Source: Mantamonas sphyraenae | Lineage: Eukaryota; CRuMs; Mantamonadidae | Length of the DNA: 64,000 nucleotides | Assembly (NCBI GenBank): GCA_026936335.1 | Contig: JAPMXV010000076.1 | Span: 62,001-126,000, forward strand | Direction: 5' to 3' | Part shown: piece by piece, positions 1-9,011 of the stretch | How the letters are laid out: the number at the start of each line of letters is the position of its first letter | Numbering within the stretch: position 1 is the stretch's first letter | The notes under the pieces: model-generated | Database searches by the model: none | The model's input: the letters and a program-made list of their open reading frames with translations, nothing else | What the model was told of the DNA's origin: nothing | Program-made: the position numbers and the translations under genes

Positions 1-504
1 GGTGTCGGCGACCAGAAAGACGCCGGAAGATTGCGCGGGGCTCCTGCTGTGCCACCGTACGCACGCGGCAAGGGGAATCCTCCAGGGAGGCAGATGGTCT
101 CATGCAAAGTATGGGAGGGTAACGGGCCAGCAGGTTTGGCATGTTGTGGTGACACCCGGGGCAGTGTCAACTTCTGCCAGGATCAGTGCCCTGCGCAGCG
201 TGTTTGTGCAGATACAACACCAACGAACAGAACCAATTGGTCATGGGCATGCACACACGAAAACGAGTCCCCGCACATTGTTTGTGGTTGCATCGAGGAC
301 GACGCAGCATTTGGGTGGGAATTCCACCCTTGGATTGCGACTGCATGCCGGGAAGACCCCGTGGTGGTTGCGATCCCGATGCATGCAGTTTGCCAACACA
401 CTGTACTTGATGGTGATTCCACTGGCAAGAATGACAGTGGTACAACACAGCACACAAAGAGCAAGAGAGACCACACCACAACCCAACACACCCGACCGCA
501 AGAG

Positions 505-843
505 ATGAGCACACGCGTTTGCCAGACTTGCCACCAGACCACAGACCGAACCCAGGATTGTCGCTATGGCCAGCGATGCCGGTATGGGCCCGAGCGATGC
601 CGGTTCCACCACTGCCATCACCACCTCCACCGGCCACGATGGAGTGGTGAGCACAGCCACCGGACGCAGCCGCAGCAGCAGCAGCAGCAGCAGAGACACA
701 CGAAGAAGCAGCGGGAGAAGAAGCAGGAGGCAGGAGACGAGGAGCAGGCAGAGGGAGCAATGACCGAGCAGCTGATGCAGGTGGTCGTCACCGTCAGCAC
801 AGCTGTGGTCACCAGCATCCTCCGCTCACGCGGATGGATCTGA
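505..843 (+). CDS. Truncated CCCH-like zinc-finger protein (RBR-gene paralogue)
   Basis: A 112-residue protein whose first ~40 residues are nearly identical to the N-terminus of the full RBR ligase at 5616. This part holds a CCCH-like cluster with paired CRYG motifs followed by CRFHH. After it the protein has a polyglutamine run, a Lys/Glu-rich stretch, and a hydrophobic tail (MQVVVTVSTAVVTSIL) in place of the Ubl and RBR domains. The start chosen is the ATG shared by all three paralogues; the frame is open upstream to position 31, but the complete gene has an unrelated sequence there. Seen: conservation with the copy at 4255. Inferred: either a short zinc-binding protein or a remnant of a truncated ligase gene. 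The polyQ length differs between copies, as expected for CAG slippage. Confidence 0.55.
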   Translation: MSTRVCQTCHQTTDRTQDCRYGQRCRYGPERCRFHHCHHHLHRPRWSGEHSHRTQPQQQQQQQRHTKKQREKKQEAGDEEQAEGAMTEQLMQVVVTVSTAVVTSILRSRGWI

Positions 844-1111
844 GCCCACCTGCCCCCCCTGGACGACACACGTGGACGAGGAGAGGAGAAGGAGAGACTG
901 GGAGAGAGATGGAAGAGAGAAAGTGAGCGGATGAGATGACATTCTCTCTTTTTATCCCTTTTGGCTTGTGTCTTGGTTCCCCGCACCACCCCCAATGTGT
1001 GACAATGACACCAACCAAGGGATGCAAAAAAGAAAGAACCCCCCCACAGTTGTGTGCGTGGGGTGGGGTAGGGTGTGTGTGTGTGTGTGTGTCGGTGCTG
1101 GTCATGGTGGA

Positions 1112-1324
1112 TCACCATCCATTGTCTCGGGCCATCCGCTGCAGACCTCGCACCAGCTGCACTCGGTCATCCCCCGACGCTCGCCCTGGGTCGATGTGGG
1201 CGTTGGCCAGAAAGGCGCGGTTGCCTCGGGCCAGGTTGGGAGCTCCGTCTGCGTTGATGGCCATCCACCGGTAGTCACCGCCGGTGGTCCAGACTCGGGC
1301 GCGTCGCTGTCGCTCGTTGGGCAT
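1112..1324 (-). CDS. Small conserved ORF inside R1, copy 1
   Basis: A 70-residue minus-strand frame beginning MPNERQRRARVW, with a conserved core (GDYRWMAINADGAPN). The copy at 4851-5063 has the same length; of the few base differences, two are silent and about three change residues, which is mild support for coding. The third module copy has lost the frame. No family is recognised. The frame lies downstream of another minus-strand frame (about 1650-1357) that is also conserved in all three copies and contains VFVDWRVRCGESGILAVEV. The two may be exons of one gene, but I could not find a convincing donor between them. Confidence 0.35.
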   Translation of the reverse strand: MPNERQRRARVWTTGGDYRWMAINADGAPNLARGNRAFLANAHIDPGRASGDDRVQLVRGLQRMARDNGW

Positions 1325-1356
1325 CTTGTGTGTGTTTGCTGTGGGTTGGGGTTGGG

Positions 1357-1650
1357 TTAGCGGGGTGCGCTGGTGTCATTGTGGGTCCCATGGTGCCATT
1401 TTGTACACGGCAGGAGCCATCCACATGCTTCTGGGATCGCAGCCATGGCTTTCTCGGTGTGCAGTTGCCCATCGACCTCCACCGCCAGAATTCCTGATTC
1501 CCCACACCGCACCCGCCAGTCGACGAAAACGGACACTTGGATGGCATTGGATGGTCCCACACGATGATTGTGTTCCATGGGAACCCATGCATGCGGTTCA
1601 TTGCATGACAATCGTGCCTGTGCATTGTCCAGGTGGATCGAGTGGGTGGA
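1357..1650 (-). other. Conserved minus-strand reading frame in R1 (possible exon)
   Basis: This minus-strand frame encodes a stretch including ILAVEVDGQLHTEKAMAAIP. The same frame is open in the copies near 5090-5390 and 7200-7490 with conservative changes. It has no clear start or splice junction. It could be an exon of the gene ending at 1112, or simply part of a recent duplication that has had no time to decay. Confidence 0.25.
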
Positions 1651-2014
1651 ACAAGGAGATGGCTTTGGCCACGACGATGGGTTTGTTGAACGGCCAATTG
1701 GGCGCGGGATTGAGTCGCACGTTGGCGGGGAACAACATTGGGAACCATTGTGGATGACCATGGATGAGGGAATATCAGCAGCTGCGGTGCGCAGTGGGGA
1801 CTACGCTTATCTTTCACCCGTGGGTTTCATGGAGGGAGGGCTTCATTGAGAGTTGTGGGGAAAGGCACACAGAGAGAGAGTCTGTGTGTGTGTTCAGTGA
1901 CATACAGGGGGTGGTGAGGTGGGGAAGGGTCATTGTTGTTGGCAAAAAACCCTCTCGCGTCACACTTGATCTTTGGCTGCTTGCTCACGCGGCCGACGTA
2001 CAGACACGTTCAGG

Positions 2015-3511
2015 ATGAGTGAAGAACTGAGCAATGAGGAATGGATAGAGATACTGCATGGCGGTGATGAGCAAGCAATCAGTGAAGCCCTGGCAAGTGC
2101 TGGCAAAGTAAGTGTGGTGGATTTGATGGGCATCCCTTCCGGGGCCAGTTCTTGAGTGGCAGTAGACTGGGAAACTGACAGCACATTGCAGGAGCTGGAC
2201 CTCGAGGACATCATGATCGGTGTCGAAGGGGCAGCTGCGTTGGGCACAGCACTGGCACAGAACAGCACATTGCAGGAACTTAACCTCAAGGAGAACCAGA
2301 TCGGGAACGCAGGGGCAATTGCATTGGGAACGGGACTGGCACAGAACAACACCTTGCAGGTGCTGCTGCTCGGACGCAACAAGATCGGCGACGAAGGTGC
2401 AGCTGCACTAGGCACAGTACTGGCACAGAGCAGCTCATTGCTGTGGCTGGACCTCAATGACAACCAGATTGGGGACGAAGGCGCAGCCGCGTTGGGCACA
2501 GGACTGGTACAGAACAGCAAATTGAAGGAGCTGGTGCTCAGACGCAACAATATCGGGAACGCAGGGGCAGCTGCGTTGGCCACAGGACTGGCACAGAACA
2601 GAACATTGCAGGGGCTGGTGCTCGGACCCAACAGCATCGGCGACAAAGGGGCAGCTGCGCTAGGCAGAGTACTGGCACAGAACAGCTCATTGCTGTGGCT
2701 GGACCTCTGGAGCAACCAGATTGGTGACGAAGGAGCAGCTGCGTTGGGCACAGGACTGGTACAGAACAGCACATTGCAGGAGCTGTGGCTCGGTGGCAAC
2801 CAGGTCGGGGACAAAGGAACAGCTGCGCTGGCCTCCAATCTGGCACAGAACTGCACGTTGCAGAAGCTGGGCCTCGAGACCAACGAGATCGGCGACGAAG
2901 GGGCAGCTGCGCTGGGTCAAGGACTGGCACAGAACAGCTCATTGCAGAAGCTGGACCTCAGAGGCAACCAGATTGGGGACGAAGGGGCAGCTGCGTTGGT
3001 TCAGGGACTGGCACAGAACAGAACATTGCAGGAATTGCGGATTTCTTTCTTGATCCCATCTCTGACAAGCAACAATCTGGCTCGCAATACCAAAAAGGCA
3101 TTTGTCTTTGCTGACTCTGTCTGCGGTGGTGATTTGGTGACCATGCAAGAACTCCTTGCATGGGGCGTCCACGTTGATGTGCTGGTGGGCGAACGTGCAG
3201 CCACCCCGTTGCTGCTCGCTGTTGAAGCATTTCAAGAAAAAGCCGCGAGAGTCTTGTTGGAGCATGGTGCCACTTTGACCCCTGATGTCAGGGAGTGGAT
3301 GGACAAAGTGGGCTGGTCACCCCAGTGGCACTTTCTTTGGAGCCCACAGCTGGACAAGCAAATGGAGACGGCCATGGTGATGAACATGGAGGAGCGGGAA
3401 GTGATGTTTGGCGCAGGGAGCATGGCAGAGTACGAGCCCACGGCTGAGTGGTGCACCCAGCCAGACGAGGTGTTATCGAGGGTCATGAGCTGGCTCAGCG
3501 CGACTGCCTGA
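2015..3511 (+). CDS. LRR (RI-type) and ankyrin repeat protein, two exons
   Basis: Predicted 470 residues from exon 1 (2015-2107) and exon 2 (2192-3511). Exon 1 encodes a short N-terminal helix (MSEELSNEEWIEIL). Exon 2 encodes about ten 28-residue ribonuclease-inhibitor-type leucine-rich repeats with the pattern TLQELxLxxNQIGDEGAAALGxxLAQNS, then an ankyrin-like segment (LLAWGVHVDVL, LLLAVEAFQEKAARVLLEHGA) and an acidic C-terminus. Without splicing, a TGA at 2153 interrupts the frame. Removing the GTAAGT...CTGAC...CAG intron removes the stop and keeps phase 0. The minus-strand LRR gene at 34219 has an intron at the equivalent place and a related N-terminus, which supports the model. Such proteins bind other proteins; partner and location are unknown. 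Confidence 0.8.
2108..2191 (+). other. Intron (84 nt) of the LRR-ankyrin gene
   Basis: Donor AAA|GTAAGTG, a branch-like CTGAC about 18 nt from the acceptor, and acceptor TTGCAG|GAG. Phase 0. It contains the only in-frame stop of the locus. Confidence 0.8.
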
Positions 3512-3750
3512 GGACCAGTCATCGAAGCCAGCTGGTGGCAATCAAGCACCCAAGTGCCAGATCGATGACGACGACGACGTAGTCCACACTACAGGCAGCG
3601 ATGGCAGCACGCACGATACCAAACGGCAGCGTGTGTAGGCAAAGTCTCCTTGCAAGCGGTCACACCTTGTCTTCTGTGCTCCATCCACCAGGAGTGTAGC
3701 ACATGGCAAGCGTTGGTTGGGATGTGGAAATGTGGCAGTGGTGTGTGGCT
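3512..3750. other. Spacer between the LRR gene and R1 copy 2
   Basis: No gene is seen here. It presumably holds the 3' untranslated region of the LRR gene. Unique sequence gives way to the second R1 copy at about 3751. Confidence 0.5.
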
Positions 3751-4254
3751 GGTGTCGACGACCAGAAAGACGCCGGAAGATTGCGCGGGGCTCCTGCTGT
3801 GCCACAGTACGCACGCAGCAAGGGGAATCCTCCAGGGAGGCAGATGGTATCCTGCACAGTATGGGAGGGTAACGGGTCAGCAGGATTGGCATGTTGTGGT
3901 GACACCCGGGGCAGCGTCAACTTCTGCCAGGACCAGTGCCCTGCGCTGCGTGTATGTGCAGATACAACCCCAACGAACAGAACCAAATGGTCATGGGCAT
4001 GCACACACGCACACAAATCACCGCGCATTGTGTGTGGTTGCATCGACGACGACGCAGCAGTGGGGTGGGAATTCCACCCTTGGATTGCGACTGCATGCCG
4101 GGAAGACCCCGTGGTGGTTGCGATCCCGATGCATGCAGTTTGCCAACACACTGTACTTGATGGTGATTCCACTGGCAAGAATGACAGTGGTACAACACAG
4201 CACACAAAGAGCAAGAGAGACCACACCACAACCCAACACACCCAACCGCAAGAG

Positions 4255-4581
4255 ATGAGCACACGCGTTTGCCAGACTTGCCACCAGACCACAGACCGAA
4301 CCCAGGATTGTCGCTATGGCCAGCGATGCCGGTATGGGCCCGAGCGATGCCGGTTCCACCACTGCCACCACCACCACCACCGGCCACGATGGAGTGGTGA
4401 GCACAGCCACCGGACGCAGCCGCAGCAGCAGAGACACACGAAGAAGCAGCGGAAGAAGAAGCAGGAGGCAGGAGACGAGGAGCAGGGAGAGGGAGCAATG
4501 ACCGAGCAGCTGATGCAGGTGGTCGTCACCGTCAGCACAGCTGTGGTCACCAGCATCCTCCGATCACGCGGATGGATCTGA
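4255..4581 (+). CDS. Truncated CCCH-like zinc-finger protein, second copy
   Basis: A 108-residue paralogue of the gene at 505. The CCCH-like N-terminus is the same, the polyglutamine run is shorter (about three Q instead of seven) and the hydrophobic tail is the same (VVVTVSTAVVTSIL). Both short copies end just before the point where the complete gene at 5616 continues into its ubiquitin-like domain. The ATG chosen is shared with the complete gene. It may be a decaying partial duplicate or a real short zinc-binding protein; keeping the frame through a repeat-length change of a multiple of three mildly favours coding. Confidence 0.5.
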   Translation: MSTRVCQTCHQTTDRTQDCRYGQRCRYGPERCRFHHCHHHHHRPRWSGEHSHRTQPQQQRHTKKQRKKKQEAGDEEQGEGAMTEQLMQVVVTVSTAVVTSILRSRGWI

Positions 4582-4850
4582 GCCAACCTGCCCCCCCCCT
4601 GGACGACACACGTGGACGAGGAGAGGAGAAGGAGAGACTGGGAGAGAGATGGAAGAGAGAAGTGAGCGGGTGAGATGACGTTCTCTCTTTTTGTCCCTTT
4701 TGCTTGTCTCTTGGTTCCCCGCACCACCCCCAATGTGTGACAATGACACCAACCAAGGGATGCAAAAAGAAAGAACCCACCCACAGATGTGTGCGTGGGG
4801 TGGGGTAGGGTGTGGGTGTGTGTGTGTGTGTCGGTGCTGGTCATGGTGGA

Positions 4851-5063
4851 TCACCATCCATTGTCTCGGGCCATCCGCTGCAGACCTCGCACCAGCTGCA
4901 CTCGGTCCTCATCCGACACTCGCCCAGGGTCGATGTGGGCGTTGGCCAGAAAGGCACGGTTGCCTCGGGCCAGGTTGGGAGCTCCGTCTGCGTTGATGGC
5001 CATCCACCGGTAGTCACCGCCGGTGGTCCAGACTCGGGCGCGTCGCTGTCGCTCGTTGGGCAT
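4851..5063 (-). CDS. Small conserved ORF inside R1, copy 2
   Basis: A 70-residue minus-strand frame, the partner of 1112-1324, differing by A to V and GD to DE changes near the C-terminus plus silent changes. The family is unknown. A degraded third version lies near 7036-7170, where the MPNERQR start is still recognisable but the rest is scrambled. Confidence 0.35.
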   Translation of the reverse strand: MPNERQRRARVWTTGGDYRWMAINADGAPNLARGNRAFLANAHIDPGRVSDEDRVQLVRGLQRMARDNGW

Positions 5064-5615
5064 CTTGTGTGTGTTTGCTGTGGGTTGGGGTTGGGTAAGC
5101 GGGGTGCGCTGGTGTCATTGTGGGTCCCATGGTGCCATTTTGTACACGGCAGGAGCCATCCACATGCTTCTGGGATCGCAGCCATGGCTTTCTCGGTGTG
5201 CAGTTGCCCATCGACCTCCACCGCCAGAATTCCTGATTTCCCACACCCCACCCGCCAGTCGACGAAAACGGACACTTGGATGGCATGGGATGGTCCCACA
5301 CGACGCATTTGTTCCATGGAAGCCCATGCATGCAGTTCATTGCATGAAGCATGTGCCTGTGCATTGTCCACGTGGATCGAGTGGGTGGAACAAGGAGATG
5401 GCTTTGGGCACGACAATGGGTTTGTAGAACGGTCGTGGTGGTAGCGGATGCACGTGTGCATGTTGGAATCATGGAATGGTGTGGTTTTGGTGGAACTCGG
5501 GTGCAGTCCTCGGAGTCGATCGACTGCACTTCTGGCCAGTTCCCTTTTGCACGGACGGACTGCGCCAACTCACTCAACACAACTACCATCCACACGACAA
5601 CCCATCCAACAAGCG

Positions 5616-6773
5616 ATGAGCACACGCGTTTGCCAAACTTGCCACCAGACAACAGACCGAGCCCAGGATTGCCGCTTTGGCGAGCAATGCCGCTTCGGCC
5701 CCGAACGATGCCGCTACCATCACTGCTACCACCGGCGTGGATGGCGAAGTGAGTGCAAACACCGCAGGGAGCACCAAAGCTACAAGGAGTGGCAGATGGA
5801 GCAGCCCTGGCGACGGAAGCAGGATCAGCGAGCACAGGACACCGAGCAGGCAAGGAAGATCCAGCTGCTGTATGAGGCTCCCAATGGCCGCACCGGTGCC
5901 ATTCTCCTCACAGAGAACAGCACCATTGCCACGCTGCACACATCACTTGCTGACCGCGTGAGGATTCCCGAGGACAGGCTGTGGATGACACACCATGGGA
6001 AGCCGCTGCGTCCGTCGACATCGATATCAATCCACGACTACAACATCGATGAGGGAAGCATCGTCCGCATCATGCTGCGCAACTCGTGGCACCACGAGCC
6101 GCATGACACCGAGGAGACAGAGACAACCACGACACCGGCAGCCACACAATTCACATGTCCAATCTGCGACGACGACGAGGTCGACCCGTCCACCGAGGCC
6201 ACGGCGATGGGATGTGGTCACACGTTCTGCCACCAGTGCTGGTCGAAACACATCGAGGCACGCCTGGGCGAGGCACCCCAGATCCGCTGTCTCGAGAGTG
6301 GCTGCGGAATGGTGGTGGACAGTGGTACGGTCAGCCGTGTGGCAGATCAGGAGCTGTGTGACCGCTACGAGCACATCTGCCTCGGCAAGGCTCTGGACGA
6401 GCTGGGATTGCTGTACTGCGCCAACACAGAGTGCAGCAACGCCTTTGAGGCCGACGCTGGCGACAGCTACGTCACCTGTGCCGCCTGTGGACACAGCACA
6501 TGTGTGTCATGTCGTGCAGCGTGGCACACCGGGATGACATGTGCTGAGGCCAGCGATGCATCGTCCATCCAGGATGTGGCATCCCTGAAGACCATTGCCC
6601 AGACGACAAAGGCATGTCCCGAGTGCAACGAACGCATCGAGAAGAACGGTGGGTGCAAGCACATGACGTGCAAGAAGTGTCAGCACGAGTTCTGTTGGGG
6701 CTGTTTGCAGCCATACACACGCACAGCAAGGAGAGGCCTCAGTGTACAATGTCTGGACACGTGTACAGCGTAG
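5616..6773 (+). CDS. Ubl-RBR (RING-IBR-RING) E3 ubiquitin ligase
   Basis: A 385-residue single-exon protein. Order: CCCH-like N-terminus (residues 1-40); charged linker; ubiquitin-like fold around 82-155 (IQLLYEAPNG... to IVRIMLR); RING1 from Cys181 (CPIC...CGHTFCHQC); IBR from about 268 (YCANTEC...CAACGHSTCVSC); RING2 from Cys334 (CPECNERIEKNGGCKHMTC). By family knowledge, RBR enzymes transfer ubiquitin through a RING2 cysteine; by alignment with the Ariadne-type GGCxHM motif this should be Cys347. A Ubl in front of the RBR recalls parkin, though the linker and zinc elements differ. All zinc ligands I looked for are present, so it should be active. The start is the ATG shared with the truncated copies. 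Confidence 0.88.
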   Translation: MSTRVCQTCHQTTDRAQDCRFGEQCRFGPERCRYHHCYHRRGWRSECKHRREHQSYKEWQMEQPWRRKQDQRAQDTEQARKIQLLYEAPNGRTGAILLTENSTIATLHTSLADRVRIPEDRLWMTHHGKPLRPSTSISIHDYNIDEGSIVRIMLRNSWHHEPHDTEETETTTTPAATQFTCPICDDDEVDPSTEATAMGCGHTFCHQCWSKHIEARLGEAPQIRCLESGCGMVVDSGTVSRVADQELCDRYEHICLGKALDELGLLYCANTECSNAFEADAGDSYVTCAACGHSTCVSCRAAWHTGMTCAEASDASSIQDVASLKTIAQTTKACPECNERIEKNGGCKHMTCKKCQHEFCWGCLQPYTRTARRGLSVQCLDTCTA

Positions 6774-6859
6774 CACAGGAGCAGTGAGGAGGAAATGGTG
6801 TGTCTGGCTGCGGATGGAAGAGAGAATGGAGCGGGTCAGGTGATGCATTCTCACTTGTT

Positions 6860-7498
6860 GTCACTCTTGCTTGTATCTTGTTCCTCAGCACCCTCATGTG
6901 TGGCAATGACACCAACCAAGGTATGAAAAAAAGAAAGAACCCACCCACAGATGTGTGCGTGGGGTGGGTTAGGGTGTGTGTGTGCTGGTGCTGGTGCTGG
7001 TCATGGTGGATCACCGGAAGCGGTCTGAGCCCCTCTCCTCAGCAGCTCGTCTTGGCGGATGCTCACGGACGGGGTAGGGAGTGTACCATCTGGCATATCT
7101 GTCTGCGTTGATGGCCCTGCGCCGCTCTGCCTCGCTGGTGGTCATGTCTCGCTGTCGCTCGTTGGGCATCTTGTGTGTGTTTGCTGTGGGTTGGGGTTGG
7201 GTAAGCGGGGTGCGCTGGTGTCATTGTGGGTCCCATGGTGCCATTTTGTACCCGGCAGGTGCCACCCACATGCTTCTGGGATCGCAGCCATGGCTTTCTC
7301 GGTGTGCAGTTGCCCCTCGACCTCCACCGCCAGAATTCCTGATTCCCCACACCGCACCCGCCAATCGACGAGAACGGACACTTGGATGGCATGGGATGGT
7401 CCCACACGTCGCATGTGTTCCATGGAAGCCCATGCATGCGGTTCATGGCATGCCACATGTCCCTGTGCATTGTCCAGGTGGATCGGGTGGAGGGAAGC
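6860..7498. repeat. Segmental duplication module R1, copy 3 (downstream part)
   Basis: After the complete RBR gene the sequence rejoins the R1 module (dinucleotide GT run, then the block conserved at 1321-1640 and 5060-5390). Internal deletions and rearrangement near 7010-7140 have destroyed the 70-residue minus-strand frame. The RBR gene therefore sits at the place where the other copies carry only its 5' part. Confidence 0.75.
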
Positions 7499-7729
7499 AG
7501 ACAAGTGTCGCCACCGCCATGTCCCTTTGTGCACCACCACCCTCTCCCCCCTTGACACTGCCTCTGTGCAGTGAATACACTGCACATGGCGATCAATCAC
7601 ATGTGCCTGCACACAAGGCTGCACATGCAGCGTGTGTGTGCAGTCGACCGTGGCCAGATGAACATTAAAAGGATCCAAGCGACCTCCCGCTGCGACAAAC
7701 CGACCATCCCAACCCATCCAACCCAATCC

Positions 7730-7888
7730 ATGTGTGTCACCACCCACCATCCAACCACCACCGCCATCCACGCACGCGCAGAGTGCATCTGGTGTGGAAA
7801 CACCTTTTCCACACGAGGCATGGTGTGGACAGGCTTCCACTGGCTCTGCCGGTGGTGCTACGAGGACGACGACGCCAGTCCCGGGTAA
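7730..7888 (+). CDS. Zinc-ribbon mini-protein
   Basis: A 52-residue frame with two CxxC knuckles 20 residues apart (CIWC...CRWC) and an acidic tail (YEDDDASPG), the pattern of a small zinc ribbon. The stop overlaps a good donor (GG|GTAAGG at 7885). A good acceptor (CTCTTGCAG) ends at 7987; splicing would replace the last codons by a few residues before a stop. A partial direct copy lies at 13862-13941, where that acceptor is mutated, and a degraded inverted copy near 13630-13745. The function is unknown; the frame is short and rests mainly on the cysteine pattern. Confidence 0.45.
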   Translation: MCVTTHHPTTTAIHARAECIWCGNTFSTRGMVWTGFHWLCRWCYEDDDASPG

Positions 7889-8410
7889 GGATCTGTGGGG
7901 TGGACACGAGGGGAGGAGAGGATACCAATGAAGAGAGAGCACAGACACACATACACACATTCTGTCCCTCGTTGTGTCCTCTTGCAGATCGATCACCGTG
8001 TGAGGGAAGGATGTGTTGAAGCAATCAGCCAGCTGCTGATAATGGGTCGCTGCAATGTCCATTCTGGAGTGTGCTGCAGAGAGAGAGATGAAAGGCACCA
8101 GCTTGCACTGCATCCACATCCCACGCCTCCCTCCCTCCCTCTCTTTGCAGGCCAGTGCCACCCCACAGACGCACACACAGGGCCATCACCAGTCACTGCA
8201 CGCGGTGCATGGCGGCATAGACGACAATGGTCGCCTCTCAACGTGTCGCCACCGCATATGTGCAATGACTGTCTCACATGGCCCTGATTCCCGTGCGTCT
8301 GTGTGATCACTGGCCCAAACAGGAGGGAGTGGTGGGGTGGGATGGGGTGCGGGTAAGTGGGTGTGTGGAAGGAGGGGCGTGTTTCATCCCCAACCACCGC
8401 CCACTCCCTC
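7812..8410. repeat. Duplicated module R2, copy 1
   Basis: Closely matches 13862-14450. It starts inside the zinc-ribbon frame (GAGGCATGGTGTGGACAGG) and runs through the region up to the CHAT gene. The two copies thus flank the CHAT-NB-ARC-TPR gene in direct orientation. I see no gene in the rest of the module. Confidence 0.8.
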
Positions 8411-8933
8411 CTATCTCATCGAGCATCCCCTGACTGTACGTCTGACGCGTGTGCGGTTCGATGTGCAGCACCATCTGAGCATCCTCCATGATTGGATCAC
8501 CACAGGGTGCTTTTCTGCTGACGGCGCTGAACGGTTGGGTTTGTGTGCAGTGACACGAAGGATGCCCCCGCCGACCCAAACAATCGACAAACACGGCTGC
8601 ACATGAGCACAAAGGAAGACAGCGGTGCGCTGTGTCGGCGGTTGTTGGACTGTGAGGGCGAGGATGACCAGAGGAAGGCGTTGAAAGAGTGTGGGTTCCA
8701 CAAGAAGGTCATCGATGCCTTGTTGGAAGAGAATGCGTACGGAGTGGCACTGGTGGAGCTTTATCAGACGGAGGACGAGTGGGTGAAATTGCTGGATGAA
8801 GCTGGGATCGAGCGGGAAGTGCGAAGATGGCAGCGGCAGATCAAGCTTTGGGAGACGTTTATTCTGGACTGCGAGACCAAGGCAGGCATGGCGGTGGTGG
8901 AAGACGGGGGAGGTGAAGAGAAGGAGGAGGCTG

Positions 8934-9011
8934 GTAAGTGAGAGGAGAGAGGGGGTTTGGGGGGTGGAAAGGTTGGAGGAGGCGCTGACACCTGCCCGCG
9001 TGCTTGAGCAG
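8934..9011 (+). other. Intron (78 nt) of the CHAT-NB-ARC-TPR gene
   Basis: Donor G|GTAAGTGAG, branch-like GCTGACACC about 23 nt before the acceptor, and acceptor TTGAGCAG|AAAG. Phase 1 is restored exactly, joining the helical N-terminus to the CHAT part. This is one of the clearest models for splice signals in the window. Confidence 0.75.

Larger units (their letters stand above)
1..1692. repeat. Segmental duplication module R1, copy 1
   Basis: This stretch matches 3751-5432 almost base for base (position p corresponds to about p+3750), with scattered substitutions and small indels such as a longer CAG run in copy 1. Similarity begins at or before the left edge and fades after about 1692. 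It carries the truncated CCCH-like gene, a GT microsatellite near 1074-1092, and two small minus-strand reading frames that are conserved between copies. Confidence 0.9.
3751..5432. repeat. Segmental duplication module R1, copy 2
   Basis: Near-identical partner of 1-1692. It carries the same truncated CCCH-like gene (4255), the same GT microsatellite near 4810-4830, and the same pair of small minus-strand frames. It diverges after about 5432, just before the complete RBR gene. Confidence 0.9.

Noticed and set aside
31-504. Upstream extension of the truncated CCCH gene (open to position 31)
   Set aside because: The complete paralogue at 5616 has unrelated sequence upstream of the shared ATG, so the extension is probably 5' untranslated DNA that happens to be open.
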